From NCBI RefSeq assembly GCF_009796785.1, contig NZ_CP047026.1, positions 3,516,501 through 3,580,500 of the forward strand: a stretch of DNA of 64,000 nt, given 5' to 3'. A model generated the notes under the pieces. The model saw nothing but the letters and a program-made list of their open reading frames with translations, was not told the origin of the DNA and did no database searches. Position numbers and translations under genes: made by a program. This document shows positions 18,304-27,470 of the stretch, piece after piece (within the stretch, counting starts at the first letter, position 1; each line of letters starts with the position of its first letter). The DNA is from Polaribacter sp. L3A8 (GTDB taxonomy: Bacteria; Bacteroidota; Bacteroidia; Flavobacteriales; Flavobacteriaceae).

Positions 18304-18369
18304 AACCTAGGTATTAAACTTAAGAAATAGCTTATGCTTTATTTTTAAAAGGGCAAAAGAAGAGAAGTC

Positions 18370-20757
18370 TTAAGCTTCAATTTCTTTCATTAAATCATTA
18401 AAAGTAATTGTTTGATTTTCATCAAAACTTGTTTGATATATAACTTCTACTCTTAACGCTTTTAAACCAGTAACACCTTGTAGGTCTTCTAAGTCTAGAA
18501 ATTCTATTTTGCCTAATTGCTTTTTAGATTGTAAATAGTTTATGTATTTTACATATTCTAAAGCATCTTTATTTTGAGAATATACAATTGCTATTTTCCC
18601 TGGTACTGTTAAACGATCTTTTGTGCCTTTTATATGCGCTTTATCTATACGTTTTTTAATGATTTCGTATCTAATATTATAAGCACCATCTACATCAAAT
18701 TGCTTTTCGTCCATTCTAAATTTTATTGCCATAGGATTACTATGTACTAAAATTAAAGAAGCAACTCGTAAATCGTGTTTCATGTTTTTACGTTCGTAAA
18801 AGGCTAGGTTTTCCATTTCATAGGTAGTCTGTAATTGCCATAATCGAAGGTTGTATAGGTATAAACTATCAAAATTTTTATTTTTTGTAATAGATTTTCC
18901 TATGTACATGTTGTATTCTACACCATCTGTTTTATATCGCTCAAAATAATGAGGAAACATTTCTTGCGCTTGTATTTGCTTGTCGTCTAAGAATTTAGCG
19001 AGCTTATCATTTAATAATGTAACACTGTTTTCGTATTCTTTTCTTTTTTCATACACAACGTTTAGTTTTTTGTCTAAACGATTCATATAAACACTCACCT
19101 TTTGAGAAAGCGCTGTACTTATGTTTTTTATATGATTAAAAACAGGGTAGATTTCTCTACTTAAAAAATCTAAGATACTTACTTCATCACCAGCAGATAA
19201 GCCTTTTTTTACATCCTTTAAATAAGAAGCAACCCGAAACATTAACTCATTATATATAGGTAGCTGTTCTGTTTTACAGGCATCTTTTAATACTGTAATT
19301 GCTAGTGTTAATTGTGTTGTTAAATCTTCTTTTATTGCTAAATTTCTTGCATCAGAAGAGCCTTTTATATCACTTTGTCCAAATAGAGGGTACACCTCAT
19401 TAAATACAATTTCGTCTAATTTTGCATTTTTATCTATTTGACGTGATACGTGATATTTTTCTGCAGCCTCATAAAAACGCCATTTTACAGAATTATGTAT
19501 CGATGTGTAGTTTTCTTGAATGGTAGCTTCTAAAATATTTTGTCGTTCTTCTGAAGTTCTTTTTACAGCGGCTTCGAAAACAGGAATAATATCTTTTAAC
19601 TTGTTGATGTTTACCGAGTTTAAATCAAATGCTCTTGGCGATGCAATTTCTAATAAAGCCAAATCTCCATTATTGGTTGCTTTAATAGGAATTAAAATAA
19701 TACTTTGAATTCCGTTTTCTTGAAGGTTCTTAGAAAAAAGATTGTGATCTGTATTTAAACCATATTGATCTACATCAGAAATGATAAATGTTTCATGGTT
19801 TTTGAACACTTTTTCCATAATTGCATTACAAAAGTAATTGGAATCACAATTTATTTCTGCTCCATGATTTAAAATTAAACTGTTAGATTTATTAACCTTT
19901 GTTTCACAAATTTTTATGTTGATATTGTCAAAAATAGAATAGCCTAATTTTAAGTCTTTTATGCTGTAAAAATCTCTTAAATTACTTTGTAGCTTAGGTA
20001 TTAAATCTGTGCCACCTTCTAATAGGTTTGCTTTAATAGATGAAAGCATCTCTTCGGATGTAACATCAAACAAACTAATAAGACCAAAGCCTTTAAAAAT
20101 ATAACTGTTTGGAGGAAATTTTTCTTTCCAAAGTGCTATGTTATCAAAATTATTAAGTAATTCTTTAAAGTCTTTTTCTGTTAGTAAAGGTGCTTTTTTA
20201 GTAGCCGTAATTTCAGAAAAATCTGCATTAAAAGTAGTTCTATAATATTTCATTGTTCCAGATGTTTTATCTGGAATATCAAAATAGAAAGGTCTTTTTA
20301 CATCTACTTTAAAGCCATAAACATGGCCTAAAATAAATGTACATGCCATAATATACATGTCATCATCTTCAAAATTACGAACAGTTAATTCGTAATTTTC
20401 TCCTGCATTTTGTATAATATCTTCAAAACGATCTGTAAATTTAAACGAAGTAAAAGAGAAAGGAATACTTGCTGCTTTTATTTCGTTAGATAGTAAAGGT
20501 TCTGGAAATAAAGGGTTTAATAGTAAATTTATTTGATCTTTATATTTGTCTAATAAGGCGTAGTCTGAAAAACCATCATTTAATTCAGGATATTTATTAA
20601 TTAAAGTTACCATTTCTTTTGCAGAACTATGAAAAGGGTGTTTTGCATGTTCTATATCCGCATACTTTTGAAACAAGGTAAAAACCTTATTAAAAGATAC
20701 GTTTAGTTGTAATGGTAATTCCGATTCTGAAATTAAATTTGGTTTTATAATTTTCAT
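18370..20757 (-). CDS. Large GAF-domain protein of unknown function
   Basis: A 795-residue cytoplasmic protein without signal or membrane segments. A GAF-like segment spans roughly 290-410 (FIISDVDQYGLNTDHNLF, GIQSIILIPIKATNNGDLALLEI), the usual fold for binding small ligands or nucleotides. The parts before and after it match no domain I can name; the C-terminal third has helical, charged sequence (KLNVVYEKRKEYENSVTLLNDKL), then a mixed region. There is no output domain such as kinase, HTH, GGDEF or cyclase that I can see. It converges on the HD-PycTM gene with 66 bp between stops. A signalling role is possible but unproven. Confidence 0.7.
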   Translation of the reverse strand: MKIIKPNLISESELPLQLNVSFNKVFTLFQKYADIEHAKHPFHSSAKEMVTLINKYPELNDGFSDYALLDKYKDQINLLLNPLFPEPLLSNEIKAASIPFSFTSFKFTDRFEDIIQNAGENYELTVRNFEDDDMYIMACTFILGHVYGFKVDVKRPFYFDIPDKTSGTMKYYRTTFNADFSEITATKKAPLLTEKDFKELLNNFDNIALWKEKFPPNSYIFKGFGLISLFDVTSEEMLSSIKANLLEGGTDLIPKLQSNLRDFYSIKDLKLGYSIFDNINIKICETKVNKSNSLILNHGAEINCDSNYFCNAIMEKVFKNHETFIISDVDQYGLNTDHNLFSKNLQENGIQSIILIPIKATNNGDLALLEIASPRAFDLNSVNINKLKDIIPVFEAAVKRTSEERQNILEATIQENYTSIHNSVKWRFYEAAEKYHVSRQIDKNAKLDEIVFNEVYPLFGQSDIKGSSDARNLAIKEDLTTQLTLAITVLKDACKTEQLPIYNELMFRVASYLKDVKKGLSAGDEVSILDFLSREIYPVFNHIKNISTALSQKVSVYMNRLDKKLNVVYEKRKEYENSVTLLNDKLAKFLDDKQIQAQEMFPHYFERYKTDGVEYNMYIGKSITKNKNFDSLYLYNLRLWQLQTTYEMENLAFYERKNMKHDLRVASLILVHSNPMAIKFRMDEKQFDVDGAYNIRYEIIKKRIDKAHIKGTKDRLTVPGKIAIVYSQNKDALEYVKYINYLQSKKQLGKIEFLDLEDLQGVTGLKALRVEVIYQTSFDENQTITFNDLMKEIEA

Positions 20758-20834
20758 ATCTTATAAATGTAAATAAATTTACAATGTTACTAAGCATTTA
20801 GACGTATTACAGTAACAAAAGTTACAAAATGGTA

Positions 20835-22145
20835 TTATTTCTGTCTAAAATAAATAGTAATAGGTACTCCAGAGAAATCATAAATATCTCTTAATTTATT
20901 TTCAAGAAAACGTCTGTACGAATCTTTTACATATTGTGGTAAGTTACAGAAAAACACAAATTGTGGTGTTTGTGTAGGTAATTGCATACAATATTTAATT
21001 TTTACAAATTTCCCTTTTATAGCTGGAGGTGGAGAATTTTTAATGATCTCTAACATTGTTTCATTAAACTTACTTGTCTGTATTTTAGTTTTTCTTCTTT
21101 GAAAAACTTCTACGGCAGTTTCTATTGCTTTAAACAAACGTTGTTTTGTTAATGCAGAGATAAATACAATTGGCACATCTGTAAAAGGCTCAATTTGTTT
21201 TCTAACCATTGCTTCAAAATCTCGCATTGTGTTGGTTTCTTTCTCTACTAAATCCCATTTATTAATTAAGATAACAACACCTTTTCTGTTTTTTTCTGCT
21301 AACCAAAATATATTTTGATCTTGTCCTTCAAAACCACGAGTGGCATCTACAACTAAAACAATAACATCAGAATATTCTATAGAACGTACAGCACGCATTA
21401 CAGAATAAAATTCTAAATCTTCTTTTACACGAGATTTTTTACGAATTCCGGCAGTATCAACTAAATTAAAATCGAATCCAAAACGATTGTATTTTGTATC
21501 AATAGAATCTCTTGTTGTACCAGCAATATTGGTAACAATATTTCTATCTTGCCCAATTAAAGAGTTTATAAAAGATGATTTCCCTGCATTTGGTCTTCCA
21601 ACAACAGCAAATCTTGGTAATTCTTCTTTTTCTAAATCTACTTCTTCTGGAGCTGGCATTTTTTCTGCCAAAGCATCTAATAAATCTCCAGTACCACTTC
21701 CGTTAATAGAAGCAATTGTATGGTATTCTCCTAAACCTAAGTTGTAGAATTCTATAGCATCAGGTTCACGCATTGCGTTATCAACCTTATTTACTACGGT
21801 AAAAATTGGTTTTTTAACCTTACGTAAAAGTTTAGCGACTTCTGCATCCATAGGTGTAATACCATCTTCTACATTTACTACAAAAACAATTAAATCTGCT
21901 TCTTCTATGGCTAGATTTACCTGTTTTCTAATTTCGCCTTCAAATATATCATCAGAACCAGTAATATATCCACCGGTATCAATTACAGAAAATTCTTTTC
22001 CATTCCAGTCAGATTTTCCATAATGTCTATCTCTTGTAACTCCACTAACGGAATCTACAATGGCTTCTCTTCTTTGCACCAATCTATTAAAAAGCGTTGA
22101 CTTTCCTACATTTGGTCTTCCTACAATGGCAACAATACTATTCAT
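20835..22145 (-). CDS. der: Ribosome biogenesis GTPase Der (EngA)
   Basis: About 436 residues with two tandem GTPase domains: GRPNVGKST and later GRPNAGKSS as P-loops, DTGGY and [10 protein letters not shown] as G3, NKVD and NKWD as G4, and a C-terminal KH-like domain ([26 protein letters not shown]). Der acts in late 50S subunit assembly. The open frame continues upstream to a TTG at 22229, but a TATCTTTG promoter element at 22163-22170 lies just before the ATG at 22145, and [16 protein letters not shown] is the usual N-terminus, so the short form is right. Confidence 0.96.
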   Translation of the reverse strand: MNSIVAIVGRPNVGKSTLFNRLVQRREAIVDSVSGVTRDRHYGKSDWNGKEFSVIDTGGYITGSDDIFEGEIRKQVNLAIEEADLIVFVVNVEDGITPMDAEVAKLLRKVKKPIFTVVNKVDNAMREPDAIEFYNLGLGEYHTIASINGSGTGDLLDALAEKMPAPEEVDLEKEELPRFAVVGRPNAGKSSFINSLIGQDRNIVTNIAGTTRDSIDTKYNRFGFDFNLVDTAGIRKKSRVKEDLEFYSVMRAVRSIEYSDVIVLVVDATRGFEGQDQNIFWLAEKNRKGVVILINKWDLVEKETNTMRDFEAMVRKQIEPFTDVPIVFISALTKQRLFKAIETAVEVFQRRKTKIQTSKFNETMLEIIKNSPPPAIKGKFVKIKYCMQLPTQTPQFVFFCNLPQYVKDSYRRFLENKLRDIYDFSGVPITIYFRQK

Positions 22146-22162
22146 TTGACTTGAAATTTTTG

Positions 22163-22170
22163 CAAAGATA
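22163..22170 (-). promoter_or_regulatory. Promoter -7 element of der
   Basis: Minus-strand TATCTTTG followed by CA, an exact TAnnTTTG match, 17 bp upstream of the der ATG. The implied leader is only about 12 nt. The same TATCTTTGCA string recurs at era and at tRNA genes in this window. Confidence 0.65.
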
Positions 22171-22220
22171 CAATTTAAGGTTGTAAGAATGATATTAAAA
22201 AAAAAGTCTTTAAGCAGTAA

Positions 22221-22244
22221 AACCAGCAAATTTCTTTGCTGGTT
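22221..22244 (-). terminator. Terminator after the choice-of-anchor I lipoprotein gene
   Basis: A 10-bp perfect stem AACCAGCAAA / TTTGCTGGTT with a 4-nt loop, 28 bp past the stop at 22272, followed on the minus strand by TTTT. It isolates the lipoprotein gene from der. Confidence 0.7.
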
Positions 22245-22271
22245 TTCTTACTTAAGAATTGAGTATTATAT

Positions 22272-23783
22272 TTAGTTGTTCTCGTAAATAGTAATTGTAC
22301 CACTATCTTCGTTAGAAACTACTAATAAATCTTTACCTGTTGGGCTATCATCTGCAGAAATTACTAATAATCCTTCTGGAGCTTCATCACCAGAATGAGA
22401 AAGTATTTGTAAAAACTGAGGAGAGGTTGGGTTTGTAATATCATATACTAAAACCTGATCGTTTCTTTCTAAACCTACAAATAAAATATAGCGTTCGTTG
22501 CCAAGGTTTAAGATTTCTACACTTTCTGGTTCTGCACCTTTGTCATCACTTCTTTTATCACCATCATTAAATCTATCTGGAGTTAAAGCCAATGTTTCTG
22601 TTGCAATGCTATTTCCGCTATCATATACTAAGCTTCCGTTTGCAGACCAAATACTAAAAGAACGCGCTCCGTAGCTAAATAATTCTTCTACTTTACCATC
22701 ATTATTTGCATCACCTAAAGTGGTAGTTGTTTTTAAACGACCAAGATTTATTTTGTTTAAATAATCATCTGCAGCAGGAAAAATTGTTTCATCTAAAGTT
22801 AAATCGTCCATTCTAACTTCTTCACTAAAACCATCATAATCTCTAGAATCTCCTTCGTTTGCAGAAATAATATATTCTACACCGTTAATTTTTACATACA
22901 CAATTGCATCTGGCATATAAATCCCTTTTACTGGCCAATTTTTTAATTGGGTAGCATCATCTTTATCACTTGCATCTATAGAATTATTTGCTAATGAATA
23001 ATCTTTATAACCTAAAGGATAAATATTCTCTATAGTTTTTGTTGCAAGATTTATTTTAGCAATTCCGTTGTTTTCTTGTAGAGAAACCCAAGCAGTTTTA
23101 GAGTCTTCAGAAATTGCTACATATTCTGGCTCAACATCCTTTGCTAAATCTGCATTAGGACCAAAAACTCTAAATCCATTACTCTCTAGCGCTGCTTCTT
23201 GATCATTAAAAGCTGTAAAATCTAAAGTAGTTACCGTATTATTTTCTAGGTTAATGATACTTACACTTCCTTCAGGATCATTTGTGTAATCGTCACTTGG
23301 TTCGCCTTCGTTTGCAGAAACAATTGTTTTTCCATCAGGTGAAAATTTTACCATATCTGGTAATGCACCAACTGTATATTCATTTAATAAAGAATTATCT
23401 GCGGTACTAAAAACTAAGACTTTGCCAAGGTTTTGTTTTACATGATTTTCTACAGCTATGGCTAATTTACCATCAAAAACAGCAACACTATTAGGAGAGC
23501 CATACGCATTTAAATTGATAGGTGTTTCCTTTATTGGAGCATTTAAATCGCTAATATTATTGATAGAGATTTCATTTGACTCCACATTAACGGTAAATAG
23601 TTTTTTTGATGTTTTATCAAATGCAGTAATTTCTGATGCGCCTTCATCTCCAATATTTATTGTGGTTTTATGCTGAAAATTGACAGAGGTATTTACGGGA
23701 GGTAATACAGGGTCGCTGGTTTGTTGGCAACTGACAACAATTGCTAATAAAGTTACTAAAATAAGTTTTTGTAAGATTTTCAT
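22272..23783 (-). CDS. Choice-of-anchor I family lipoprotein (beta-propeller)
   Basis: A 503-residue exported lipoprotein: signal peptide ending LLAIVVSCQQ with the lipobox Cys at ~19. The body is a propeller-like repeat region with FSPDGKTIVSANEGEPSDDY, YVAISEDSKTAWVSLQENN, ISANEGDSRDYDGF and GAEPESVEIL, which mark the choice-of-anchor I family, related to alkaline-phosphatase-like surface proteins. The acidic loops (DANNDGKVEE-like GDANNDGKVEE) suggest calcium binding. It stands alone, with its own terminator (22221-22244). The catalytic role of the family is not settled; here a lipid anchor replaces the more usual sorting signals. Confidence 0.85.
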   Translation of the reverse strand: MKILQKLILVTLLAIVVSCQQTSDPVLPPVNTSVNFQHKTTINIGDEGASEITAFDKTSKKLFTVNVESNEISINNISDLNAPIKETPINLNAYGSPNSVAVFDGKLAIAVENHVKQNLGKVLVFSTADNSLLNEYTVGALPDMVKFSPDGKTIVSANEGEPSDDYTNDPEGSVSIINLENNTVTTLDFTAFNDQEAALESNGFRVFGPNADLAKDVEPEYVAISEDSKTAWVSLQENNGIAKINLATKTIENIYPLGYKDYSLANNSIDASDKDDATQLKNWPVKGIYMPDAIVYVKINGVEYIISANEGDSRDYDGFSEEVRMDDLTLDETIFPAADDYLNKINLGRLKTTTTLGDANNDGKVEELFSYGARSFSIWSANGSLVYDSGNSIATETLALTPDRFNDGDKRSDDKGAEPESVEILNLGNERYILFVGLERNDQVLVYDITNPTSPQFLQILSHSGDEAPEGLLVISADDSPTGKDLLVVSNEDSGTITIYENN

Positions 23784-23965
23784 TATTTGGTTTTTATTTT
23801 TTGCAAAAGTGCTTCCAAATATTAAAATAAGTGTTAAGTGAATTATAAGTAAATATTAGTATTTTTATCTGTTTGTAAAGAAAAAGGTTGTTTTTTAAGT
23901 GTTTTCTGATTGATTTGTTAACAAAACGTAATTTTTGATTACTTTTAAAAAATAATAAGAATTGA

Positions 23966-24475
23966 ATGAGTGTTCAAGAAACAAGAAATAGTGATTTTTT
24001 TTTACGACCTAGGTTTTCTATTGATCTAAATGAGAATTCTGATGAATTATTAAAAAGAATTACAATGTACCTAAAAAGTGATGCTTGTATATATAAGAGT
24101 AGAGTAGTAGAAAAGCATGTTTTTATTGATATTGCTGATAATAAAAGTCATTTTTGGTCTCCTCAATTGCATTTTGAAGTAGTAGATGTAGTAGAAAATT
24201 CATCAACCTTAAAAGGGTTATTTGGACCCAAACCTCAAGTTTGGACACTTTTTATGTTTGTCCACTTTGTTGTGGCAACTTTGTTTTTAGGCTTTTCGGT
24301 GTTTGCTTATGTAAAACATCGTCTAGGTGAAAGTTTAGTATTTCCTGTAGCAATTTTGGTTGCACTTCCACTAATATGGATGTTATTGTATTTCTTAGGA
24401 AGTATAGGAAAAGAAACCGAAAAAAAACAAATGAAAGAATTACATGACTTTTTAATTGCTATTATTGAGCAATAA
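23966..24475 (+). CDS. Small two-helix membrane protein of unknown function
   Basis: A 169-residue protein: a cytoplasmic-looking N-terminal domain (~1-90, including RPRFSIDLNENSDELLKRI and HFWSPQLHFEVV), then two transmembrane helices (~97-117 TLFMFVHFVVATLFLGFSVF and ~127-147 VFPVAILVALPLIWMLLYFL), and a short charged tail ending HDFLIAIIEQ. I do not recognise a named family. It is divergent from the choice-of-anchor gene and convergent with era. The ATG at 23966 follows an AT-rich 182-bp gap. It looks like a single-gene transcript. Confidence 0.65.
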   Translation: MSVQETRNSDFFLRPRFSIDLNENSDELLKRITMYLKSDACIYKSRVVEKHVFIDIADNKSHFWSPQLHFEVVDVVENSSTLKGLFGPKPQVWTLFMFVHFVVATLFLGFSVFAYVKHRLGESLVFPVAILVALPLIWMLLYFLGSIGKETEKKQMKELHDFLIAIIEQ

Positions 24476-24546
24476 GATTTAAAACAAATTCCCGATACCA
24501 CAATTAAGTGAAGTAACGGGAATGATTATTTTGAATTGAAATCTTT
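24475..24546. repeat. Imperfect inverted repeat between convergent genes
   Basis: ATTCCCGATAC and GTAACGGGAAT form an 11-bp near-perfect stem, with outer AAGATTT / AAATCTT. It lies between the membrane-protein gene and era, which end towards each other, so it could act as a two-way terminator or be a dispersed repeat copy. Confidence 0.45.
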
Positions 24547-24571
24547 AAACCTATATAATTATGGTTTTTTA

Positions 24572-25456
24572 TTAACTTTGATTATAACCAAAACGTTTTA
24601 ATTGTGTTTTATCGCTACGCCAGTTTTTATTTACCTTTACATATAGTTCAATAAATACTTTTTTCTCAAAAAACTTTTCTAAATCTTTTCTCGCTTCGGC
24701 ACCAACACGTTTTAGTGCAGATCCTTTATGGCCAATAATAATACCTTTTTGAGTTTCTCTTTCTACCATTATTATAGATCTAATTCTAACAATGTTTTCT
24801 TCTTCTGTAAACTCTTCCGTTTCTACTTCTACAGAATACGGAATTTCTTTTTTGTAATGCATTAGAATCTTTTCTCTAATTTTTTCATTTACAAAAAAGC
24901 GTTCTGGTTTATCTGTTAATTGATCCTTCGGATAAAAAGCAGGACCTTCTGGTAATAACTCTTTTATTTTTTCAAAAACTGCCGGAACATTAAATTTTTC
25001 TAGCGCAGAAATTACAAACACTTCTGCATTAGGTACTTTATTTTTCCAATATTCAATTTTTTCTTCAACTTCTTCTTGAGAAGACTTGTCAATTTTATTT
25101 AAAAGTAGAATAACAGGAATTTCACTATGGATGATTCTTTTAAAGAAAGCTTCATTTTTTAATTCTTTTTCGCCAACTTCTACCATATATATAAGTACAT
25201 CTGCATCTTCGAAGGCAGATTTTACAAAATCCATCATAGAAGATTGCAACTCGTATGCAGGTTTTAAAATACCTGGAGTATCAGAAAATACAATTTGATA
25301 GTCGTCTTCATTTACAATCCCTAAGATTCTATGCCTCGTAGTCTGTGCTTTAGCTGTTATAATAGACAATTTCTCACCTACTAATGCATTCATTAATGTT
25401 GATTTACCTACGTTAGGATTTCCTATAATATTTACAAAACCTGCTTTATGCGTCAT
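24572..25456 (-). CDS. era: GTPase Era
   Basis: A 294-residue Era: P-loop GNPNVGKST near residue 12, G3 DTPG in SDTPGILKPAY, G4 NKID, and a C-terminal KH domain with GIIIGHKGSALKRVGAEAR. Era binds the 3' end of 16S rRNA and acts in 30S subunit maturation and cell-cycle control. The ATG at 25456 lies only four bases after a TATCTTTG promoter element (25461-25468), so the mRNA would have almost no leader. Its partner GTPase gene der is 2.3 kb downstream, separated by the lipoprotein and small membrane protein genes. Confidence 0.96.
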   Translation of the reverse strand: MTHKAGFVNIIGNPNVGKSTLMNALVGEKLSIITAKAQTTRHRILGIVNEDDYQIVFSDTPGILKPAYELQSSMMDFVKSAFEDADVLIYMVEVGEKELKNEAFFKRIIHSEIPVILLLNKIDKSSQEEVEEKIEYWKNKVPNAEVFVISALEKFNVPAVFEKIKELLPEGPAFYPKDQLTDKPERFFVNEKIREKILMHYKKEIPYSVEVETEEFTEEENIVRIRSIIMVERETQKGIIIGHKGSALKRVGAEARKDLEKFFEKKVFIELYVKVNKNWRSDKTQLKRFGYNQS

Positions 25457-25460
25457 AGTG

Positions 25461-25468
25461 CAAAGATA
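25461..25468 (-). promoter_or_regulatory. Promoter -7 element of era, very close to the start codon
   Basis: Minus-strand TATCTTTG followed by CACT and then the ATG. With the usual distance from this element, transcription would begin at or within a base or two of the start codon. No TTTG is seen at the usual -33 distance. Confidence 0.5.
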
Positions 25469-25533
25469 ATTCCTTTTTATATTTGTTTAGAATTTAGGGC
25501 ATTAAAAAATAATTAAAAAATAATCGAAAAAAG

Positions 25534-25566
25534 TTTGGTCAGTTGTTTAGTTATGTTGTATCTTTG
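25534..25566 (+). promoter_or_regulatory. Promoter of initiator tRNA
   Basis: TTTG at 25534-25537 and TATCTTTG at 25559-25566, 21 bp apart, match the Bacteroidota sigma-factor consensus. The tRNA begins about 70 bp downstream. Confidence 0.65.
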
Positions 25567-25636
25567 CAGTCGGAAATAACGAATCGAAATTATGAGTCGA
25601 AAGTTAAAAGCTAAGAAGTTGTTTTCGGAATTACAA

Positions 25637-25709
<73 letters not shown>

Positions 25710-25731
25710 CTACTTTAAATCATTATAAAAC

Positions 25732-25760
25732 AACAGTTTAGTTCGCTAAACTGTTTTTTT
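25732..25760 (+). terminator. Terminator after initiator tRNA
   Basis: AACAGTTTAG, loop TTCG, CTAAACTG, then seven T. A strong intrinsic terminator 22 bp beyond the tRNA. Confidence 0.85.
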
Positions 25761-25826
25761 ATGCAATCAATTCACGAATTCATTACCTTTACTTGGATCA
25801 AGTCAAAAAGTTGTGGGATTTAAGAA

Positions 25827-26766
25827 TTACGCAAAAATAGTAGTAAGTCTATATAAGAAAAAATCCACATTTCTGACGCCTCTAAACTGTGCTCTAAAGG
25901 CTTTAATTTTAGCATTGAATGATTCTGCTGATGCATTCGTACTTCGATTATCAAAATAGTTTAAGATGTTTTTATAATGTATCGACATCGTTCTAGCTAT
26001 AGTGTTGAAGCTTTTAAAGTGTGCCTGTCTTACTTTTTCATCCCATTTAGCAAGTCTTATAAGTGCTGATGTTTTGTCTGTAGTGTTATTGAATATCCAA
26101 GATAGATTTTGACATAACTTGTATGCTTTCTCTATATCCGGATATTTTTCAAACAGTATTTCTGCTCTTATGGCTTGATTTTTAGTCCATTTACTACTTG
26201 ATTTATATAATAGATATCTGCTTCTAGCTAATAGTTGTTTGAGAGTATCTCCATTAGGTAATAGTTTTGGGTGTATTTTAAAGATTTATTTCTGGTGTTT
26301 TCAATGGCATCATTCTCAGCATCAATCGCTTCCCATCTATGTTTAATTCTTATTTCTTGCAGTGCATCTAATGCTAATTTTTGCACGTGAAAACGATCTA
26401 TTACTAAGGCAGCGTTTGGAAAGGATTTCTTGACTATAAGCCCCATATTTCCCGCCATATCCAAGGTTACTTCCCTGACTTTCTTCCTGTGTTTTAAAGG
26501 AATTTTATGACAACTTCAGCTTTAGTTCCTTTGATCATGGCTACTATTGCGCCTTTCTTTCCTTTAGCTAATTTATTTGTTATTATGGTATATAAATCAC
26601 CGTTAGAAAAGGCAGTTTCATCAAGTGATAAGTGAGTCCCTAAATTCTTTGCAAACAATAACTAGTCTGTTGCGTGCTTCTGTTGATCCCAAGCTTTAAA
26701 ATCACTTAAATAATCCTTATACTGTCTTTGTAAACTTCTGGGATTTACCCCGTAGAAATTAGCTAC
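25827..26766 (-). pseudogene. Broken catalytic transposase ORF (ISAon1/ISL3-like)
   Basis: Read across frames, the minus strand gives a DDE transposase: VANFYGVNPRSLQRQYKDYL, LSLDETAFSNGDLYTIITNK, VTLDMAGNMGLIVKK, VIDRFHVQKLALDALQEIR, KWTKNQAIRAEILFEKYPDI and AFRAQFRGVRNVDFF to TTIFA. It is dead: a TAG sits near 26662 where a Trp codon is expected, and frameshifts occur near 26503 (CTTTAAAACAC) and near 26280 (TTAAAATACACC). Only the stretch 26228-26464 stays open for 78 codons. The three lesions show the copy has been inactive for some time. Confidence 0.8.
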
Positions 26767-27140
26767 AGTACTTGTGCTAGTGGCGTTATTACTGACTGAT
26801 ATCTTTTAAAAAAAGCAGCAAATTCACTAGTTATTCTAGTGCCTTTTGCTACTAATTGCCAATCTCTTGTAACTACTTTTTTAGAATTTTCCTCAACCCA
26901 ACGTCGTCTAATAACATGTAGAAAAACGTTTTTACCTCGAATTGGAAAGTCTTGAATAGTAGCTTCAGGAAAAAAACCTTTAGAACTTAATTTAAGTGCT
27001 TTGAATTCTTCAGGAATCGTATTTAATTCTGTGAAATGGAAATGAAGTTCTCCATTTTTAACTTCGTGCTTAGTTAGTTTAAAATAGTCAACAAGAATTT
27101 CTGGTAATAATAGTTTTGTTAGTTCAATTGAAGTATCCAA
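26763..27140 (-). CDS. Transposase N-terminal region protein (ISAon1-like)
   Basis: A 125-residue ORF starting at TTG (27140): LTKLLLPEILVDYFKLTKHE, then FHFTELNTIPEEF, FFPEATIQDFPIRGK and TRITSEFAAFFKR. This is the separate N-terminal, DNA-binding half typical of two-ORF elements of this group, with the catalytic half in the next frame. The stop TAG overlaps the start of the catalytic frame, consistent with frameshifting or coupled translation in the ancestral element. Its partner is broken, so it is likely without function now. Confidence 0.7.
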   Translation of the reverse strand: MDTSIELTKLLLPEILVDYFKLTKHEVKNGELHFHFTELNTIPEEFKALKLSSKGFFPEATIQDFPIRGKNVFLHVIRRRWVEENSKKVVTRDWQLVAKGTRITSEFAAFFKRYQSVITPLAQVL

Positions 27141-27207
27141 AATAGAGATTTATTAGACTGTAAAGTTCATGCTTTTTAATTTACTCCACAACTTTTTGTG
27201 TTGATCC

Positions 27208-27267
27208 AAAAGTTGTGGGATTTAAGAATTACGCAAAAATAGTAGTAAGTCTATATAAGAAAAAATC
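27208..27267 (-). repeat. 60-bp fragment of a second IS copy, direct repeat of 25806-25865
   Basis: The 60 bases are identical to 25806-25865, which encode the last residues of the transposase and its stop. The fragment directly abuts the right inverted repeat of the main copy and ends abruptly before tRNA-Pro. It is the remaining left end of another copy in the same orientation, so two copies once lay in tandem or recombined here. Confidence 0.85.
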
Positions 27268-27330
27268 AGATCAATACAGAAACTTGTTGATTATGGTAGT
27301 GTGATTTGTATTTGTTGTAGAATAAAAAAA

Positions 27331-27361
27331 AGCTGAATATTTAAAAAATATTCAGCTTTTT
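27331..27361 (-). terminator. Terminator after tRNA-Pro
   Basis: AGCTGAATATT and AATATTCAGCT form an 11-bp perfect stem with T-runs on both sides. It lies just past the 3' end of the minus-strand tRNA. Confidence 0.8.
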
Positions 27362-27362
27362 G

Positions 27363-27437
27363 TCGGGGTGGCAGGATTCGAACCTGCGACCTCCTCGTCC
27401 CAAACGAGGCGCGATGACCGGGCTACGCTACACCCCG
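27363..27437 (-). tRNA. tRNA-Pro (TGG)
   Basis: The minus strand folds as a tRNA: acceptor CGGGGTG / CACCCCG, T arm GCAGGTTCGAATCCTGC, anticodon stem CTCGT / ACGAG with loop TTTGGGA, giving anticodon TGG. Discriminator A at 27363; CCA not encoded. Confidence 0.95.
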
Positions 27438-27462
27438 AAAATGATTACTCATTTAAGGACTG

Positions 27463-27470
27463 CAAAGATA
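27463..27470 (-). promoter_or_regulatory. Promoter -7 element of tRNA-Pro
   Basis: Minus-strand TATCTTTG followed by CAGTCC, the same string as before the initiator tRNA and tRNA-Lys. An ATTG 18 bp upstream may serve as the -33 element. Confidence 0.55.

Larger units (their letters stand above)
25795..27207 (-). mobile_element. Decayed two-ORF insertion sequence (ISAon1-like, ISL3-type transposase)
   Basis: The element is 1413 bp. Its ends are inverted repeats: GGATCAAGTCAAAAAGTTGT on the left and GGATCAACACAAAAAGTTGT as the reverse complement of the right end, 18 of 20 matching. It carries a two-part transposase on the minus strand: an intact N-terminal ORF (26763-27140) and a broken catalytic ORF (25827-26766). 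No clear target duplication is visible, because the right end abuts a fragment of a second copy (27208-27267). It sits between the initiator tRNA terminator and the tRNA-Pro terminator. Confidence 0.8.

Noticed and set aside
17101..20757. A full Pycsar defence operon
   Set aside because: No nucleotide cyclase is present and the genes are convergent, so only the effector-type domain is supported.
22146..22229. N-terminal extension of Der from TTG 22229
   Set aside because: The extension would span the promoter element and the hairpin of the upstream gene; the usual Der N-terminus begins at 22145.
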